64,000 nucleotides of DNA from Pseudomonas paraglycinae (GCF_021601625.1 NZ_BQHR01000005.1:124001-188000); one strand, 5' to 3'. Shown: positions 32,702 through 41,757, counted from the first letter of the stretch. Translations and numbers: made by a program. The notes: a model not told the origin generated them from the letters alone.

Positions 32702-34072
32702 TTAGAGCCGGCCGTATTCCTGCGCCGTACGATCAACCGCTTTCAGGGTCTTACCCACCAGCTCGTCAATCTCTTCACGACTGGCAATCAGCGCCGGCGC
32801 CATGATCATCCGCCCCAGGGTCGAGCGAATGATCACCCCCTCTTCAAAACCGATCGTGCGGCAGCGCCAGGCGATGTCGTTCTCATTGGCGAAGCGCTTG
32901 CGCGTGGCCTTGTCTTCGGCCAGTTGCAGCGCCGCGACCATGCCCGTGCCCTGAATATCGCCCACCAGCGGGTGATTGCCGAACACCTCGCGCAGGCACT
33001 GTTGCAGGTACGGGCCGATGTCATCCTTGACCCGCGTCACCACGCCTTCATCGCGTAATGCCTTGAGGTTGGCAATCGCCACCGCCGCCGCCACCGGGTG
33101 CCCGGAATAGGTCAGGCCGTGGGCGAACACACCGCCCTGCTCCACCAGCACGTCGGCCATTTTCTTCGACAGGATCAGGCCGCCCATCGGGATGTAACCG
33201 GAGGTCAGGCCCTTGGCGATGGACAGGGTGTCCGGCTCGAAACCGAAGTATTCGTGGGCGAACCATTCGCCGGTGCGACCGAAGCCGCCGATCACTTCAT
33301 CGGCACACAACAGCACGTCGTACTTGCGGCAGATACGCTGGATTTCCGGCCAGTAGCTTTCCGGCGGAAAGATCATCCCGCCCGCGCCCTGGAACGGTTC
33401 GGCGATGAACCCGGCGACCTTGTCGGCGCCCAGTTCGAGGATCTTCGCTTCCAGTTGCTGCGCCGCCCGCAGACCGAATTCCGCCGGGGTCAGATTGCCT
33501 TCGTGGGCAAAGAAGTACGGCTCGTCGATGTGCGCGATGTCGGGAATCATCCCGCCCATTTCGTGCATGAACTTCATGCCGCCGAGGGCCGTCGCGGCCA
33601 AGGTCGAACCGTGATAACCGTTCCAGCGGCCGATCATGATTTTCTTCTCGGGCTTGCCCAGCACCTGCCAGTAACGGCGCACGGTACGGATCAGCACCTC
33701 GTTGGCCTCGGAGCCGGAGTTGGTGTAGATCGCGTGGCTGTAGTGCCCCGGCAGCAGGCTGAACAGCAGCTCGGAAAGCTCGATCACCTGCGGGTGGGTG
33801 GTGTGGAAAAACATGTTGTAGTACGGCAACTGCTCCAGTTGCCGGCTCGCTGCCGCGTTCAAGTCCTTGCGCCCGTAACCGAGGTTGGTGCACCACAGCC
33901 CGGACATGCCGTCGAGGTAGCGCCGACCGTCGTTGTCCCACAGGTGCAGGCGGTCACCGCGCACCATCACCCGTGGGCCTTCGTCGTTGAGGGCCTTCTG
34001 GTCGACGAACGCATGAATGTGGTGCGCTGCATCGGCGGCCTGGTAGTCGCGGGTTTCACGTGAGGTGGTCAT
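32702..34072 (-). CDS. Class III aminotransferase (SpuC-like omega-amine:pyruvate type)
   Basis: 456 residues, the length of Pseudomonas SpuC. PLP-site residues are D258 (LLCADEVIGGFGRTG) and K287 (SIAKGLTSGYIPMGG); GSEANEVLIRT and NGYHGST also match omega-transaminases acting on polyamines, GABA or beta-alanine with pyruvate. I chose the ATG at 34072, with AAGGAG 8 bases upstream; an ATG at 34108 overlaps the aldehyde dehydrogenase stop but has no ribosome site. It should make an aldehyde that the neighbouring dehydrogenase oxidises. The natural amine is not known. Confidence 0.9.
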   Translation of the reverse strand: MTTSRETRDYQAADAAHHIHAFVDQKALNDEGPRVMVRGDRLHLWDNDGRRYLDGMSGLWCTNLGYGRKDLNAAASRQLEQLPYYNMFFHTTHPQVIELSELLFSLLPGHYSHAIYTNSGSEANEVLIRTVRRYWQVLGKPEKKIMIGRWNGYHGSTLAATALGGMKFMHEMGGMIPDIAHIDEPYFFAHEGNLTPAEFGLRAAQQLEAKILELGADKVAGFIAEPFQGAGGMIFPPESYWPEIQRICRKYDVLLCADEVIGGFGRTGEWFAHEYFGFEPDTLSIAKGLTSGYIPMGGLILSKKMADVLVEQGGVFAHGLTYSGHPVAAAVAIANLKALRDEGVVTRVKDDIGPYLQQCLREVFGNHPLVGDIQGTGMVAALQLAEDKATRKRFANENDIAWRCRTIGFEEGVIIRSTLGRMIMAPALIASREEIDELVGKTLKAVDRTAQEYGRL

Positions 34073-34104
34073 CGCCGGATCTCCTTTTTTGTTGTGAGCG
34101 GCTG

Positions 34105-35598
34105 TCATGAGCGCAGTTGAAACCAGGTGGTTTTCAACTGGGTGTATTTGTCGAACGAGTGCAGCGACAGATCGCGGCCGAAACCGGATTGCTTGCCGCC
34201 GCCGAACGGCACGGTCACGTCCAGCGCATCGACGCTGTTGACCGACACCGTACCGGCTCGCAATTGCCGCGCCACCCGGTGCGCGCGGTGCAGATCATCG
34301 GTCCACAGCGACGCCGCCAGACCGTAGACGCTGTCGTTGGCCAGTTGCAAGGCGTGGGCCTCGTCATCGAACGGAATCACCGCCAGCACCGGGCCGAAGA
34401 CTTCTTCGCGGAACAGGGTCATGTGCGGCTGCACGTCGGTGAAAATCGTTGGCTGAATGAAGTTGTCAGAGCCGTTGAAACTCAGCTGCCGCCCGCCGCA
34501 GACGCGGGTCGCGCCTTCGCGTTCGGCCTGGTGGATGAAGCGCAGAATGCTTTCGGTCTGACGAGTATCGACGATTGCCCCGGCCGCACTCGCAGGGTCC
34601 AGCGGATCGCCCGGCTGCCAGCGTTCGGCCTGAGCCTTCAGCCGTTCAACGAACTCGTCATGAATCGAGCGTTCCACCAGTAACCGCGAGTTGGCCGAGC
34701 AGACCTCGCCCTGATTGAAGAAGATCCCGAACGCGGCTTTCTGCGCCGCCAGATCCAGATCCTTGCAGTCGGCGAACACCAGATTGGCGCTCTTGCCGCC
34801 GCACTCCAGCCACACCTGCTTGAGGTTCGACTGCGCGGAGTACTGCATGAAATATTTGCCGACCTGGGTCGAGCCGGTGAACACCAGGCAATCGACATCC
34901 GGGTGCAGGCCGAGGGCTTTGCCAGCCTTTTCGCCGAACCCCGGCAGCACGTTCAAAACACCGGCCGGCAGCCCGGCTTCCAGCGCCAGCTCGGCCAAAC
35001 GCAATGCGGAGAACGGTGATTGCTCGGCGGGTTTGAGAATCACCGAGTTGCCCGCGGCCAGCGCCGGTGCGAGTTTCCACGCGGCCATGTCCAGCGGGAA
35101 ATTCCAAGGCACCACCGCAGCGACCACGCCCAGCGCTTCGCGGGTGATGGTCGCCAGTACATTCGAGGCGCTCGGCGCGACCTGATCGTAGAGTTTGTCG
35201 AGACTTTCGGCGTACCAGCGAAACACCCCGGCGGCGCCCGGGACGTCGATGTTGTAAGCGTCCATCACCGGCTTGCCCATGTTCAGCGAATCGAGCAGCG
35301 CCAGCTCTTCGCGATGGGCCAGAATCAGATCCGCCAGCCGCAGCAGCACTTGCTTGCGTTCGGTCGGTGAACGCCCGGCCCAGGTGCCGGCCTCGAACAC
35401 CTGTCGCGCATTCTGCACCGCCGCATCGACGTCTTCTTCACCGCACGCGGCGACGTTTGCCAGCAGCTGGCCGGTGGCCGGGTTGATCGCGGCAAAGGTC
35501 TGCCCCGACTGCGCCGCACGCAGTTTGCCGTCGATCACGGCCTGGTACGGATAGCTCAATTCAGCGGCCTTGCGCTGCCAGTCTGCAAGCTCGAACAC
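34105..35598 (-). CDS. NAD(P)-dependent aldehyde dehydrogenase, KauB/PuuC-like
   Basis: 497 residues. Catalytic residues are N166 (PWNFP), E265 (LECGGKSAN) and nucleophile C300 (FNQGEVCSANSRL); FTGST marks the cofactor fold. The sequence resembles 4-aminobutyraldehyde-type dehydrogenases (KauB, PuuC) that finish amine breakdown to an amino acid. I use a GTG start at 35598, with AGGAG 8 bases upstream; upstream in-frame residues do not fit the family. It is first in the operon with the aminotransferase, divergent from a LysR regulator. Confidence 0.92.
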   Translation of the reverse strand: MFELADWQRKAAELSYPYQAVIDGKLRAAQSGQTFAAINPATGQLLANVAACGEEDVDAAVQNARQVFEAGTWAGRSPTERKQVLLRLADLILAHREELALLDSLNMGKPVMDAYNIDVPGAAGVFRWYAESLDKLYDQVAPSASNVLATITREALGVVAAVVPWNFPLDMAAWKLAPALAAGNSVILKPAEQSPFSALRLAELALEAGLPAGVLNVLPGFGEKAGKALGLHPDVDCLVFTGSTQVGKYFMQYSAQSNLKQVWLECGGKSANLVFADCKDLDLAAQKAAFGIFFNQGEVCSANSRLLVERSIHDEFVERLKAQAERWQPGDPLDPASAAGAIVDTRQTESILRFIHQAEREGATRVCGGRQLSFNGSDNFIQPTIFTDVQPHMTLFREEVFGPVLAVIPFDDEAHALQLANDSVYGLAASLWTDDLHRAHRVARQLRAGTVSVNSVDALDVTVPFGGGKQSGFGRDLSLHSFDKYTQLKTTWFQLRS

Positions 35599-35618
35599 GG
35601 TGGTTGCTCCTTGGACTT

Positions 35619-35626
35619 TTATTCTT
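35619..35626 (-). promoter_or_regulatory. Candidate Hfq/Crc (CA) motif before the aldehyde dehydrogenase
   Basis: On the minus strand AAGAATAA fits AAnAAnAA and lies 7 bases before the AGGAG ribosome site (35607-35611), suggesting catabolite repression of amine breakdown. Confidence 0.5.
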
Positions 35627-35758
35627 TTGCGAACAGTGCGCAGTGATAGTCGCTCAGGCCCGTGCGGGCTAAAACCAGTAAAAATGTCTTCGCAGACAAT
35701 AAAAAAGGTAACCAGCCGATGGCCCCTTCGCGCGTGTATGGGGCTATTGTTCAGGAAC

Positions 35759-35789
35759 AAAAAAACCGCCGACAGAACGGAGGCCGGCG
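35759..35789 (-). terminator. Minus-strand terminator-like hairpin upstream of the aldehyde dehydrogenase
   Basis: On the minus strand CCGCCG pairs with CGGCGG (35784-35789 with 35765-35770), followed by six T. It lies between the divergent LysR and aldehyde dehydrogenase genes, where no minus-strand gene ends, so it could be an attenuator or a leftover. Confidence 0.55.
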
Positions 35790-35836
35790 GCTTACAAATT
35801 GCTTGGATGTGGAATCCGTTCGCTTTGAGGTTCACC

Positions 35837-36751
35837 GTGGCCGCTTACAACCTGCGTCAGTTGAAATACTTCATCACCACCGTCGAATGCGGCAGCGTCG
35901 CCGAAGCGTCGCGCAAGCTGTACATCGCGCAACCGGCGATTTCCACGGCGATCAAGGGGCTGGAAGACAGCTTCGGCGTGCAACTGCTGATCCGCCATCA
36001 CGCCCAAGGCGTGTCGCTAACGCCTAGCGGCGCGCGGTTCTTCCGCAAGGCCCAGGAACTGCTGCGCATGGCCAAGGAGTTCGAACAGAACGCCCTCGCC
36101 GACAACGACGTGGTGGCCGGGCAGATCGATATCGGCTGTTTTGAAACGGTGGCACCGCTGTACCTGCCGCAGCTGATTGCCGGGTTCTCGGCGCTGTATC
36201 CGGGGGTGAAGATCCGCATCCGCGACGGCGAACAACAGGAACTGGTGCAAGGCCTGACCTCGGGCACCTTCGATCTGGCAATCCTGTACAAGCACGACCT
36301 CGACGCCACCATCGAAACCGAACCCCTGATGCCGGCCCAACGACCTTACGCCCTGCTCCCGGCAGATCACCGCTTCGCCCAGCTCAAGCAGGTTTCGCTG
36401 CGGGACTTGTGCCTGGAACCGATGATCCTGCTCGACGTGCAACCGAGCCGCACCTACTTCGTCAGCCTGTTCGAAGAACTCGGGCTGTCGCCGCGCATCG
36501 AATTCAGCTCGCCGTCGATCGAAATGGTGCGCGGCATGGTCGGCCAGGGTTTCGGCTTCTCGATCCTGGTCACCCGCCCGCATTCGGAATGCACCTACGA
36601 CGGCAAGAAAGTCGTGTGCGTCGACATCGTCGAAGACGTCACCGGCTCAGGCCTCGTGGCCGCGTGGCTCAAACGCGGACAACTGACCAAACCGGCGCAG
36701 TTGTTTGCCGATTATTGCCGGGAGCAGCTGACCGCCAAGGCCAGCCGCTGA
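35837..36751 (+). CDS. LysR-family regulator of the amine cluster
   Basis: 304 residues. The winged helix (RQLKYFITTVECGSVAEASRKLYIAQPAISTAIKGLEDSFGVQLLIR split over about 6-52) and effector domain (IDIGCFETVAPLYLPQLIAGF) are intact. I chose the GTG start at 35837 with GAGG six bases upstream; the first residues then read AAYNLRQLKYF, the normal LysR opening. It is divergent from the aldehyde dehydrogenase operon, the classic LysR arrangement, and probably controls it. Only three bases separate its stop from the convergent hrpB stop. Confidence 0.9.
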   Translation: MAAYNLRQLKYFITTVECGSVAEASRKLYIAQPAISTAIKGLEDSFGVQLLIRHHAQGVSLTPSGARFFRKAQELLRMAKEFEQNALADNDVVAGQIDIGCFETVAPLYLPQLIAGFSALYPGVKIRIRDGEQQELVQGLTSGTFDLAILYKHDLDATIETEPLMPAQRPYALLPADHRFAQLKQVSLRDLCLEPMILLDVQPSRTYFVSLFEELGLSPRIEFSSPSIEMVRGMVGQGFGFSILVTRPHSECTYDGKKVVCVDIVEDVTGSGLVAAWLKRGQLTKPAQLFADYCREQLTAKASR

Positions 36752-36754
36752 CCC

Positions 36755-39274
36755 TCACGTACCGCGCGGCTTGGCCCGGGCGGTGGCTTCAGCCACCAGC
36801 GGATCATCCGGCCAATAGTGCTTCGGATACCGCCCCTTCAGATCCTTCTTCACCTCGGCATAGGTGCTGCGCCAGAAGTTGGCCAGATCCTGCGTCACCT
36901 GCACCGGACGCCGCGCGGGCGACAGCAGGTGCAGCTTGACCACCTGCCGGCCGCCGGCGATGCGCGGTGTGTCGGCCAGGCCGAATAGCTCCTGCAAGCG
37001 CACGGCGAGTATCGGTGGTTGTTCGCTGTAGTCGAGGCGAATCGACGAGCCTGACGGCACGCTCAGGTGATGCGGCGCCTGTTCGTCGAGCTGTTGTGGC
37101 AGCGGCCATGGCAGCAGATTGCGCACGATGCTCGACAAGTCGAGGTTGGCGAAATGGCTGAGGCGCGAGACCTTGCCCAGATAAGGCATCAGCCAGTCTT
37201 CGAGGGTTTTCAGCAGGGTGGCGTCGCTGACATCCGGCCATTGGCTGTCGCCCTTGGCGTCAAGGTCGAGCTGGCGCAGCAAGGCGACTCGCGCCTGCCA
37301 CTGGCGCAGTTCCGGGGTCCACGGCAGCAGCTCCAGCCCCTTGCGCCGCACCAGATTGACCAGCGCCTGGCTGCGGGCGTTTTCGTCGAGACCGGTCAGC
37401 GGTTCGCGGCTGAGGATCAGTTCGCCGACCTTGCGTTGGCGCTCGGCGCGCAGCACGCCTTCGCGTTCGTCCCAGTCCAGTTGATCGACGTTGTGCACCT
37501 GTTCCGCCAGCACCGAATCGAACAGCGCCGGATCGAAATCCGCCGCCAGATAAATCCGCTCTTCGCGCTGACCCTGACGGCTGCCGAGGTCGGCGATCAC
37601 GATCCACGGTTCCTTCATCAGGCTGTCGGCTTCGGCGAACAGCGCCGCGCGGCCGTTGGCCAGACGATATTCGGCACCACCGGCACGCCGCTGCTGAGCG
37701 ACGCGGTCCGGGTAGGCCAGCGCCAGCAAGGCGCCGAGCCAGCGCGGGTGATCCGGGTCGGCAACTGGTTCGCTCGCCTTGCCGCGCAGGTATCCACGAT
37801 ATTGCCGCGCCAGTTGCCGGGCGCGCTGCACGCCGCCCTGGGCACCACGGGCCGCGCGTTCTTCGCCGGACAGCAGCACCAGACGGCTGTGCAGATCCGC
37901 CCCGGCACCGCGCAAAATGTCGCGCTCGCCGAGCAACGCGGCGACGTCGCACGCCATGGTCGCCAAGCCCAGTGCCTGACCACGCAACAGCAAATGCGCG
38001 ATGCGCGGATGGGCCGGCAATTCAGCCATGGCCTGCCCGTGACGGTTGAGGCTTTCACCGTCCAGTGCACCGAGGCGCTGCAACAGATCCTGAGCCTGTG
38101 CATAAGCGGCCGCCGGCGGCACGTCCAGCCAGATCAGATCACTCGGCGCCACGCCCCAGCGACCGAGTTGCAAAGCCAGGCCAGCCAGATCCGCCGAGAG
38201 GATTTCCGCACTGCCATAAGCCGCCAGCTGTTCATGCTGATCCTGCGACCACAGTCGATAACACACGCCAGGTTCCAGACGCCCTGCCCGGCCCGCTCGC
38301 TGGGTGGCACTGGCTTTGGATATACGCTGAGTGTCGAGCCGAGTCATGCCGCTGCCCGGGTCGAAACGCGGCACACGCGCCAGCCCGGCGTCGATTACCA
38401 CACGCACACCGTTGATGGTCAGGCTGGTCTCGGCGATGTTGGTGGCCAGCACCACTTTGCGCTGGCCGGCCGGAGCCGGGTCGATGGCGGCACGCTGGGC
38501 ATTCAGGTCGAGTTCGCCGTGCAGCGGGCAGAGCAACACGTCGCTGCGCTCACCGATGGCGTCCGCCAGTTGTTGATGAACACGCCGGATTTCCGCCTGC
38601 CCCGGCAGAAACACCAACAGGCTGCCGGTTTCATCGTGCAGCGCTTCGAGCACCGTTTGCGTGACGCGTTGATCGATGTATTCGCCGGGCTGGAACGGCC
38701 GGCCCCAGCGCATCGTCACCGGGAACATCCGGCCTTCGCTGCGCAGGATCGGCGCGTCGTCGAGCAACCCGGCCAGACGTTCGCCTTCAAGGGTGGCGGA
38801 CATCAGCAGAATCTTCAGCGGTTGTTCAGCTCGAAACAGCTCGCGACCGTTCAGACTGAGGGCCAGCGCCAGATCGGCGTCGAGACTGCGTTCGTGAAAT
38901 TCGTCGAAGATCAGCAGGCCCACGCCTTCCAGCGCCGGGTCGTCCTGCAGACGCCGGGTGAGGATGCCTTCGGTGACGACTTCGATGCGTGTGTTGGGGC
39001 CGACCTTGCTGTCGAGGCGGATGCGGTAACCGACGGTTTCACCGACCTTCTCGCCCAGCTCGCTGGCCAGCCGCTCCGCCGCTGCACGCGCCGCCAGTCG
39101 ACGCGGTTCGAGCATGAGGATGGTCTGCCCGTTCAGCCACGCTTCATTGAGCAGGGCCAAGGGCACGCGGGTGGTTTTACCGGCGCCGGGCGGTGCTTCG
39201 AGCACGGCTTCGTTGCGTGTCGCGAGGGCTTCACGCAGGGCGGGTAAAACGTCATCGATCGGCAACGAATTCAT
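36755..39274 (-). CDS. hrpB: ATP-dependent helicase HrpB (DEAH box)
   Basis: 839 residues, near the normal HrpB length. Walker A is APPGAGKTTRVPLALL, the DExH box is FDEFHERSLDADL, SAT motif is LLMSATLEG, motif VI is QRAGRAGRLEPGVCYRLW. The C-terminal HrpB-specific domain ends in the family-typical LTQDLANFWRSTYAEVKKDLKGRYPKHYWPDDP region (about 795-830). The role of HrpB is not well defined; it is an RNA-helicase-like protein that is dispensable in E. coli. It marks the start of the block syntenic to P. aeruginosa PA3961 onward. Confidence 0.96.
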   Translation of the reverse strand: MNSLPIDDVLPALREALATRNEAVLEAPPGAGKTTRVPLALLNEAWLNGQTILMLEPRRLAARAAAERLASELGEKVGETVGYRIRLDSKVGPNTRIEVVTEGILTRRLQDDPALEGVGLLIFDEFHERSLDADLALALSLNGRELFRAEQPLKILLMSATLEGERLAGLLDDAPILRSEGRMFPVTMRWGRPFQPGEYIDQRVTQTVLEALHDETGSLLVFLPGQAEIRRVHQQLADAIGERSDVLLCPLHGELDLNAQRAAIDPAPAGQRKVVLATNIAETSLTINGVRVVIDAGLARVPRFDPGSGMTRLDTQRISKASATQRAGRAGRLEPGVCYRLWSQDQHEQLAAYGSAEILSADLAGLALQLGRWGVAPSDLIWLDVPPAAAYAQAQDLLQRLGALDGESLNRHGQAMAELPAHPRIAHLLLRGQALGLATMACDVAALLGERDILRGAGADLHSRLVLLSGEERAARGAQGGVQRARQLARQYRGYLRGKASEPVADPDHPRWLGALLALAYPDRVAQQRRAGGAEYRLANGRAALFAEADSLMKEPWIVIADLGSRQGQREERIYLAADFDPALFDSVLAEQVHNVDQLDWDEREGVLRAERQRKVGELILSREPLTGLDENARSQALVNLVRRKGLELLPWTPELRQWQARVALLRQLDLDAKGDSQWPDVSDATLLKTLEDWLMPYLGKVSRLSHFANLDLSSIVRNLLPWPLPQQLDEQAPHHLSVPSGSSIRLDYSEQPPILAVRLQELFGLADTPRIAGGRQVVKLHLLSPARRPVQVTQDLANFWRSTYAEVKKDLKGRYPKHYWPDDPLVAEATARAKPRGT

Positions 39275-39382
39275 ACTGGCTCCAAAACAGAGGGCCGAGT
39301 ATAACGGCGAACTGCCAGGCGTTCGTCAGGGTCTTAACTTCACACGATGACGCTTCGTTAACAGATGACTCAGGAGATTCCC

Positions 39383-39802
39383 ATGCGCTTACCTTTTCGC
39401 CTGATCGGCGGTGTACTGGTTGCCACCCTGCTCACTCAGATCACCGCGTGCGGTTCGATTTTCTACCCAGACCGGCGCGGCCAGATCGACGGCAAGATCG
39501 ACCCGGCGATTGCCGTGCTCGATGCCGTGGGCCTTTTGTTCTATATCCTTCCCGGCGTGATCGCGTTTGCCGTGGACTTCGCCACCGGCGCGATCTACTT
39601 CGAACCGGGCCACACGGCGCAGGTCGATCCGGCCAAGCTCAAGCAAGCCATCGGCCCGGACGGTCAGGTCGATAACTTGAAGTTGCAGGCTATTCTCGAA
39701 ACGGAGCTGGGCCGCAATCTGCCGCTGGACGACCCGCGCCTGATCCAGCACAAGGGCAGCACCCAGCAACTGGCGATGTTCGGCCTGCAACCTGCCGCTT
39801 AA
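39383..39802 (+). CDS. Small lipoprotein with central hydrophobic segment
   Basis: 139 residues. A lipoprotein signal ends at LTQITACG, with the cysteine at about residue 23 as the acylation site. A second hydrophobic stretch (VLDAVGLLFYILPGVIAFAVDFATGAIYF) is present, which recalls YceK-type lipoproteins. The ATG at 39383 has AGGAG six bases upstream; an ATG at 39365 lies before that ribosome site. It precedes the CDF transporter by 15 bases and may share its transcript. It corresponds in position to PA3962. Function unknown. Confidence 0.8.
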   Translation: MRLPFRLIGGVLVATLLTQITACGSIFYPDRRGQIDGKIDPAIAVLDAVGLLFYILPGVIAFAVDFATGAIYFEPGHTAQVDPAKLKQAIGPDGQVDNLKLQAILETELGRNLPLDDPRLIQHKGSTQQLAMFGLQPAA

Positions 39803-39817
39803 GGAATAGACGCACCC

Positions 39818-40714
39818 ATGACCACAAGCACCGAACACGCCCGCCTGCTGCGGCTGGCGACCCGCGCCTCGGTGGCGGTGGCCTGTACGCTGATCATCGC
39901 CAAAGCCATCGCCTGGTGGCTGAGCGGTTCGGTGAGCATGCTCGCCGGCCTCACCGACTCGGCCCTCGATGGCGTCACTTCGTTGCTCAATCTGCTGGCG
40001 GTGCATTACGCGCTGCGCCCGGCGGATGATGATCACCGTTATGGGCACGGCAAGGCCGAGTCTCTGGCGGGCATGGCACAGGCGTTATTCATTGGTGGCA
40101 GTGCGGTGCTGATCGCGTTTCAGGCTTATGAGCGTTTGAAAAATCCGGAGCCGCTCGGCGCGCCTTGGCTGAGCATCGGGGTGATCGTGTTTTCCCTGCT
40201 GCTGACTGTCGCGCTGTTGATGCTGCAGCATCGGGTGATCAAGCAGACCGGCTCCAACGCCGTGCGGGCGGACTCGCTGCATTACCGTTCCGACCTGTTA
40301 CTCAACGGCAGCATTCTGATTGCGCTGGTGTTGGCCGGATTGGGGTTCGATCAGCTGGATGCGTGGTTCGGTCTGGGAATTGCGGCGTACATTCTGTGGA
40401 GCGCGATTCAGATCGCCCGGGAAAGTTTTTCGGTGTTGATGGATGAAGAGCTGCCGACGGATGTCAGTCAGCACATGCTCGAACTGGCGTGCGGCGTGCC
40501 AGGCGTTTTGGGTGCGCATGATTTGCGCACGCGTATTTCCGGCAATCACTGGTTCGTGCAGTTGCACCTGGAATTGCCGGGGGAGCTGACGCTGTCAGTC
40601 GCCCATGGCATCAGCGATCAGGCGGCGGATGCGATTCACAAAGCCTACCCACGGGCCGAAGTGCTGGTGCACGCCGACCCGCAGGAAGTGGTCAAAGCCG
40701 CTCGGGCTCAGTAG
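39818..40714 (+). CDS. fieF: Cation diffusion facilitator, FieF/YiiP-like
   Basis: 298 residues with six membrane helices and a C-terminal cytoplasmic metal-binding domain. The transport site residues D47 and D51 (TDSALDGVT) and H155 and D159 (LHYRSDLL) line up with the Asp-Asp-His-Asp site of E. coli YiiP; HRYGHGKAE follows helix 2. This site exports zinc or ferrous iron in exchange for protons. It ends in a tail-to-tail overlap of 7 bases with the DUF6515 gene. Confidence 0.93.
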   Translation: MTTSTEHARLLRLATRASVAVACTLIIAKAIAWWLSGSVSMLAGLTDSALDGVTSLLNLLAVHYALRPADDDHRYGHGKAESLAGMAQALFIGGSAVLIAFQAYERLKNPEPLGAPWLSIGVIVFSLLLTVALLMLQHRVIKQTGSNAVRADSLHYRSDLLLNGSILIALVLAGLGFDQLDAWFGLGIAAYILWSAIQIARESFSVLMDEELPTDVSQHMLELACGVPGVLGAHDLRTRISGNHWFVQLHLELPGELTLSVAHGISDQAADAIHKAYPRAEVLVHADPQEVVKAARAQ

Positions 40715-41757
40715 TTGACCTGATAACCGCGACTGCTCAGGCAATTGCCCTGGGCCTGACGGTAGGCCTGCACCACTTCGGGCGCCGGTTGATAAGTCGC
40801 GGTGCGCGGATTGAAGCCGCTTTGCTGCACCGCGTACTGATAGCACTCGTAACCGTCGCGCTGAACCTGTTCCGGTGACTGGCCGTTGGCCGGATACGCT
40901 TCCACGTCATAACCATTGCCGGTCGGCTGCGGTGGCTGCTGCGACGGCGGCTCGACCACCACGTAATCCTGGGTTGCCTCCTGATAGGCGTAGTAAGAGC
41001 CGGCGGCGAGGAAAAGCAGCGAACCGCCGATCCACACTTCACGAGCGTAATCCGGCAGGTACTGGATGCGAATCCCGCGCGGCGGCTGAACCACGATATA
41101 GCGCGGGCCTTGCGGGCGATACCAGTAGCCGCCGGAGTAGAAATAGTCCTGGCCGCGATACGGCACACGGTAATCGCGATCCGGGAAACGGTCGATCACA
41201 TGGCCCGGCCGGTATTGCGGACCCGGGCCCCAGCCGTTGCCATGCCCGTCCGGGCGACCCGGCCAGCGATTGTCGTTGGGGCGGTTGCCGGTCTGCCAGT
41301 TCTGGTGATAGCCGTTCTGCGGGCGCTCGTCGCGGTAGTAACCCTGACGGGGTTCCTGGGTCTGGCGCACGGTGTCGGGGCGCGGCTGGATCGGCAGGTC
41401 ATTGGCCGGCAGTTGCGGCGGCGGTGGCGGCTGGCGCACCGGGTTGGGGTTGTAGGCCGGACGTGGCTGGTTCTGGTTCTGCCACTGGCCGTTGTTCGGT
41501 TGGCCGTGATTCTGCTGGCCGTTGTGCTCGAACTGACGGCTATTGTCGCCACGAATGATGTCGTTGTTCTGCCGCTGCGGATTATCTTGGCCGTGCTGCT
41601 GATTGCCGCCGCGATGGCCCTGATTGTTGTCCTGATGCTCCGGCCCGCGTCCGCCGCCGTCGGGGCCGCGATTCTGCGGCTCATCCGCCAGCGCTTGCGC
41701 ACCGACACTCACACACAGCAAACCAACACTGGCCAGACGCCAGATGCGCGACTTCAT
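40708..41757 (-). CDS. Secreted DUF6515-type protein with Gln/Asn/Pro-rich region
   Basis: 349 residues. A signal peptide ends near ALA-DEP (about residues 1-25). Residues about 27-185 are low-complexity, rich in Q, N, G, P and H (NNQGHRGGNQQHGQDN, RQPPPPPQLPAND). The C-terminal part is folded: DYRVPYRGQDYFYSGGYWYRP, a hydrophobic WIGGSLLFLAAGSYYAY and YECYQYAVQQSGF with paired cysteines. I chose the ATG at 41757, with GAGGAA upstream. The conserved domain is of unknown function, probably envelope-associated. Confidence 0.8.
   Translation of the reverse strand: MKSRIWRLASVGLLCVSVGAQALADEPQNRGPDGGGRGPEHQDNNQGHRGGNQQHGQDNPQRQNNDIIRGDNSRQFEHNGQQNHGQPNNGQWQNQNQPRPAYNPNPVRQPPPPPQLPANDLPIQPRPDTVRQTQEPRQGYYRDERPQNGYHQNWQTGNRPNDNRWPGRPDGHGNGWGPGPQYRPGHVIDRFPDRDYRVPYRGQDYFYSGGYWYRPQGPRYIVVQPPRGIRIQYLPDYAREVWIGGSLLFLAAGSYYAYQEATQDYVVVEPPSQQPPQPTGNGYDVEAYPANGQSPEQVQRDGYECYQYAVQQSGFNPRTATYQPAPEVVQAYRQAQGNCLSSRGYQVNY

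Noticed and set aside
37067-39247. A 726-codon open frame opposite hrpB
   Set aside because: Antisense artefact; hrpB motifs are complete on the other strand.
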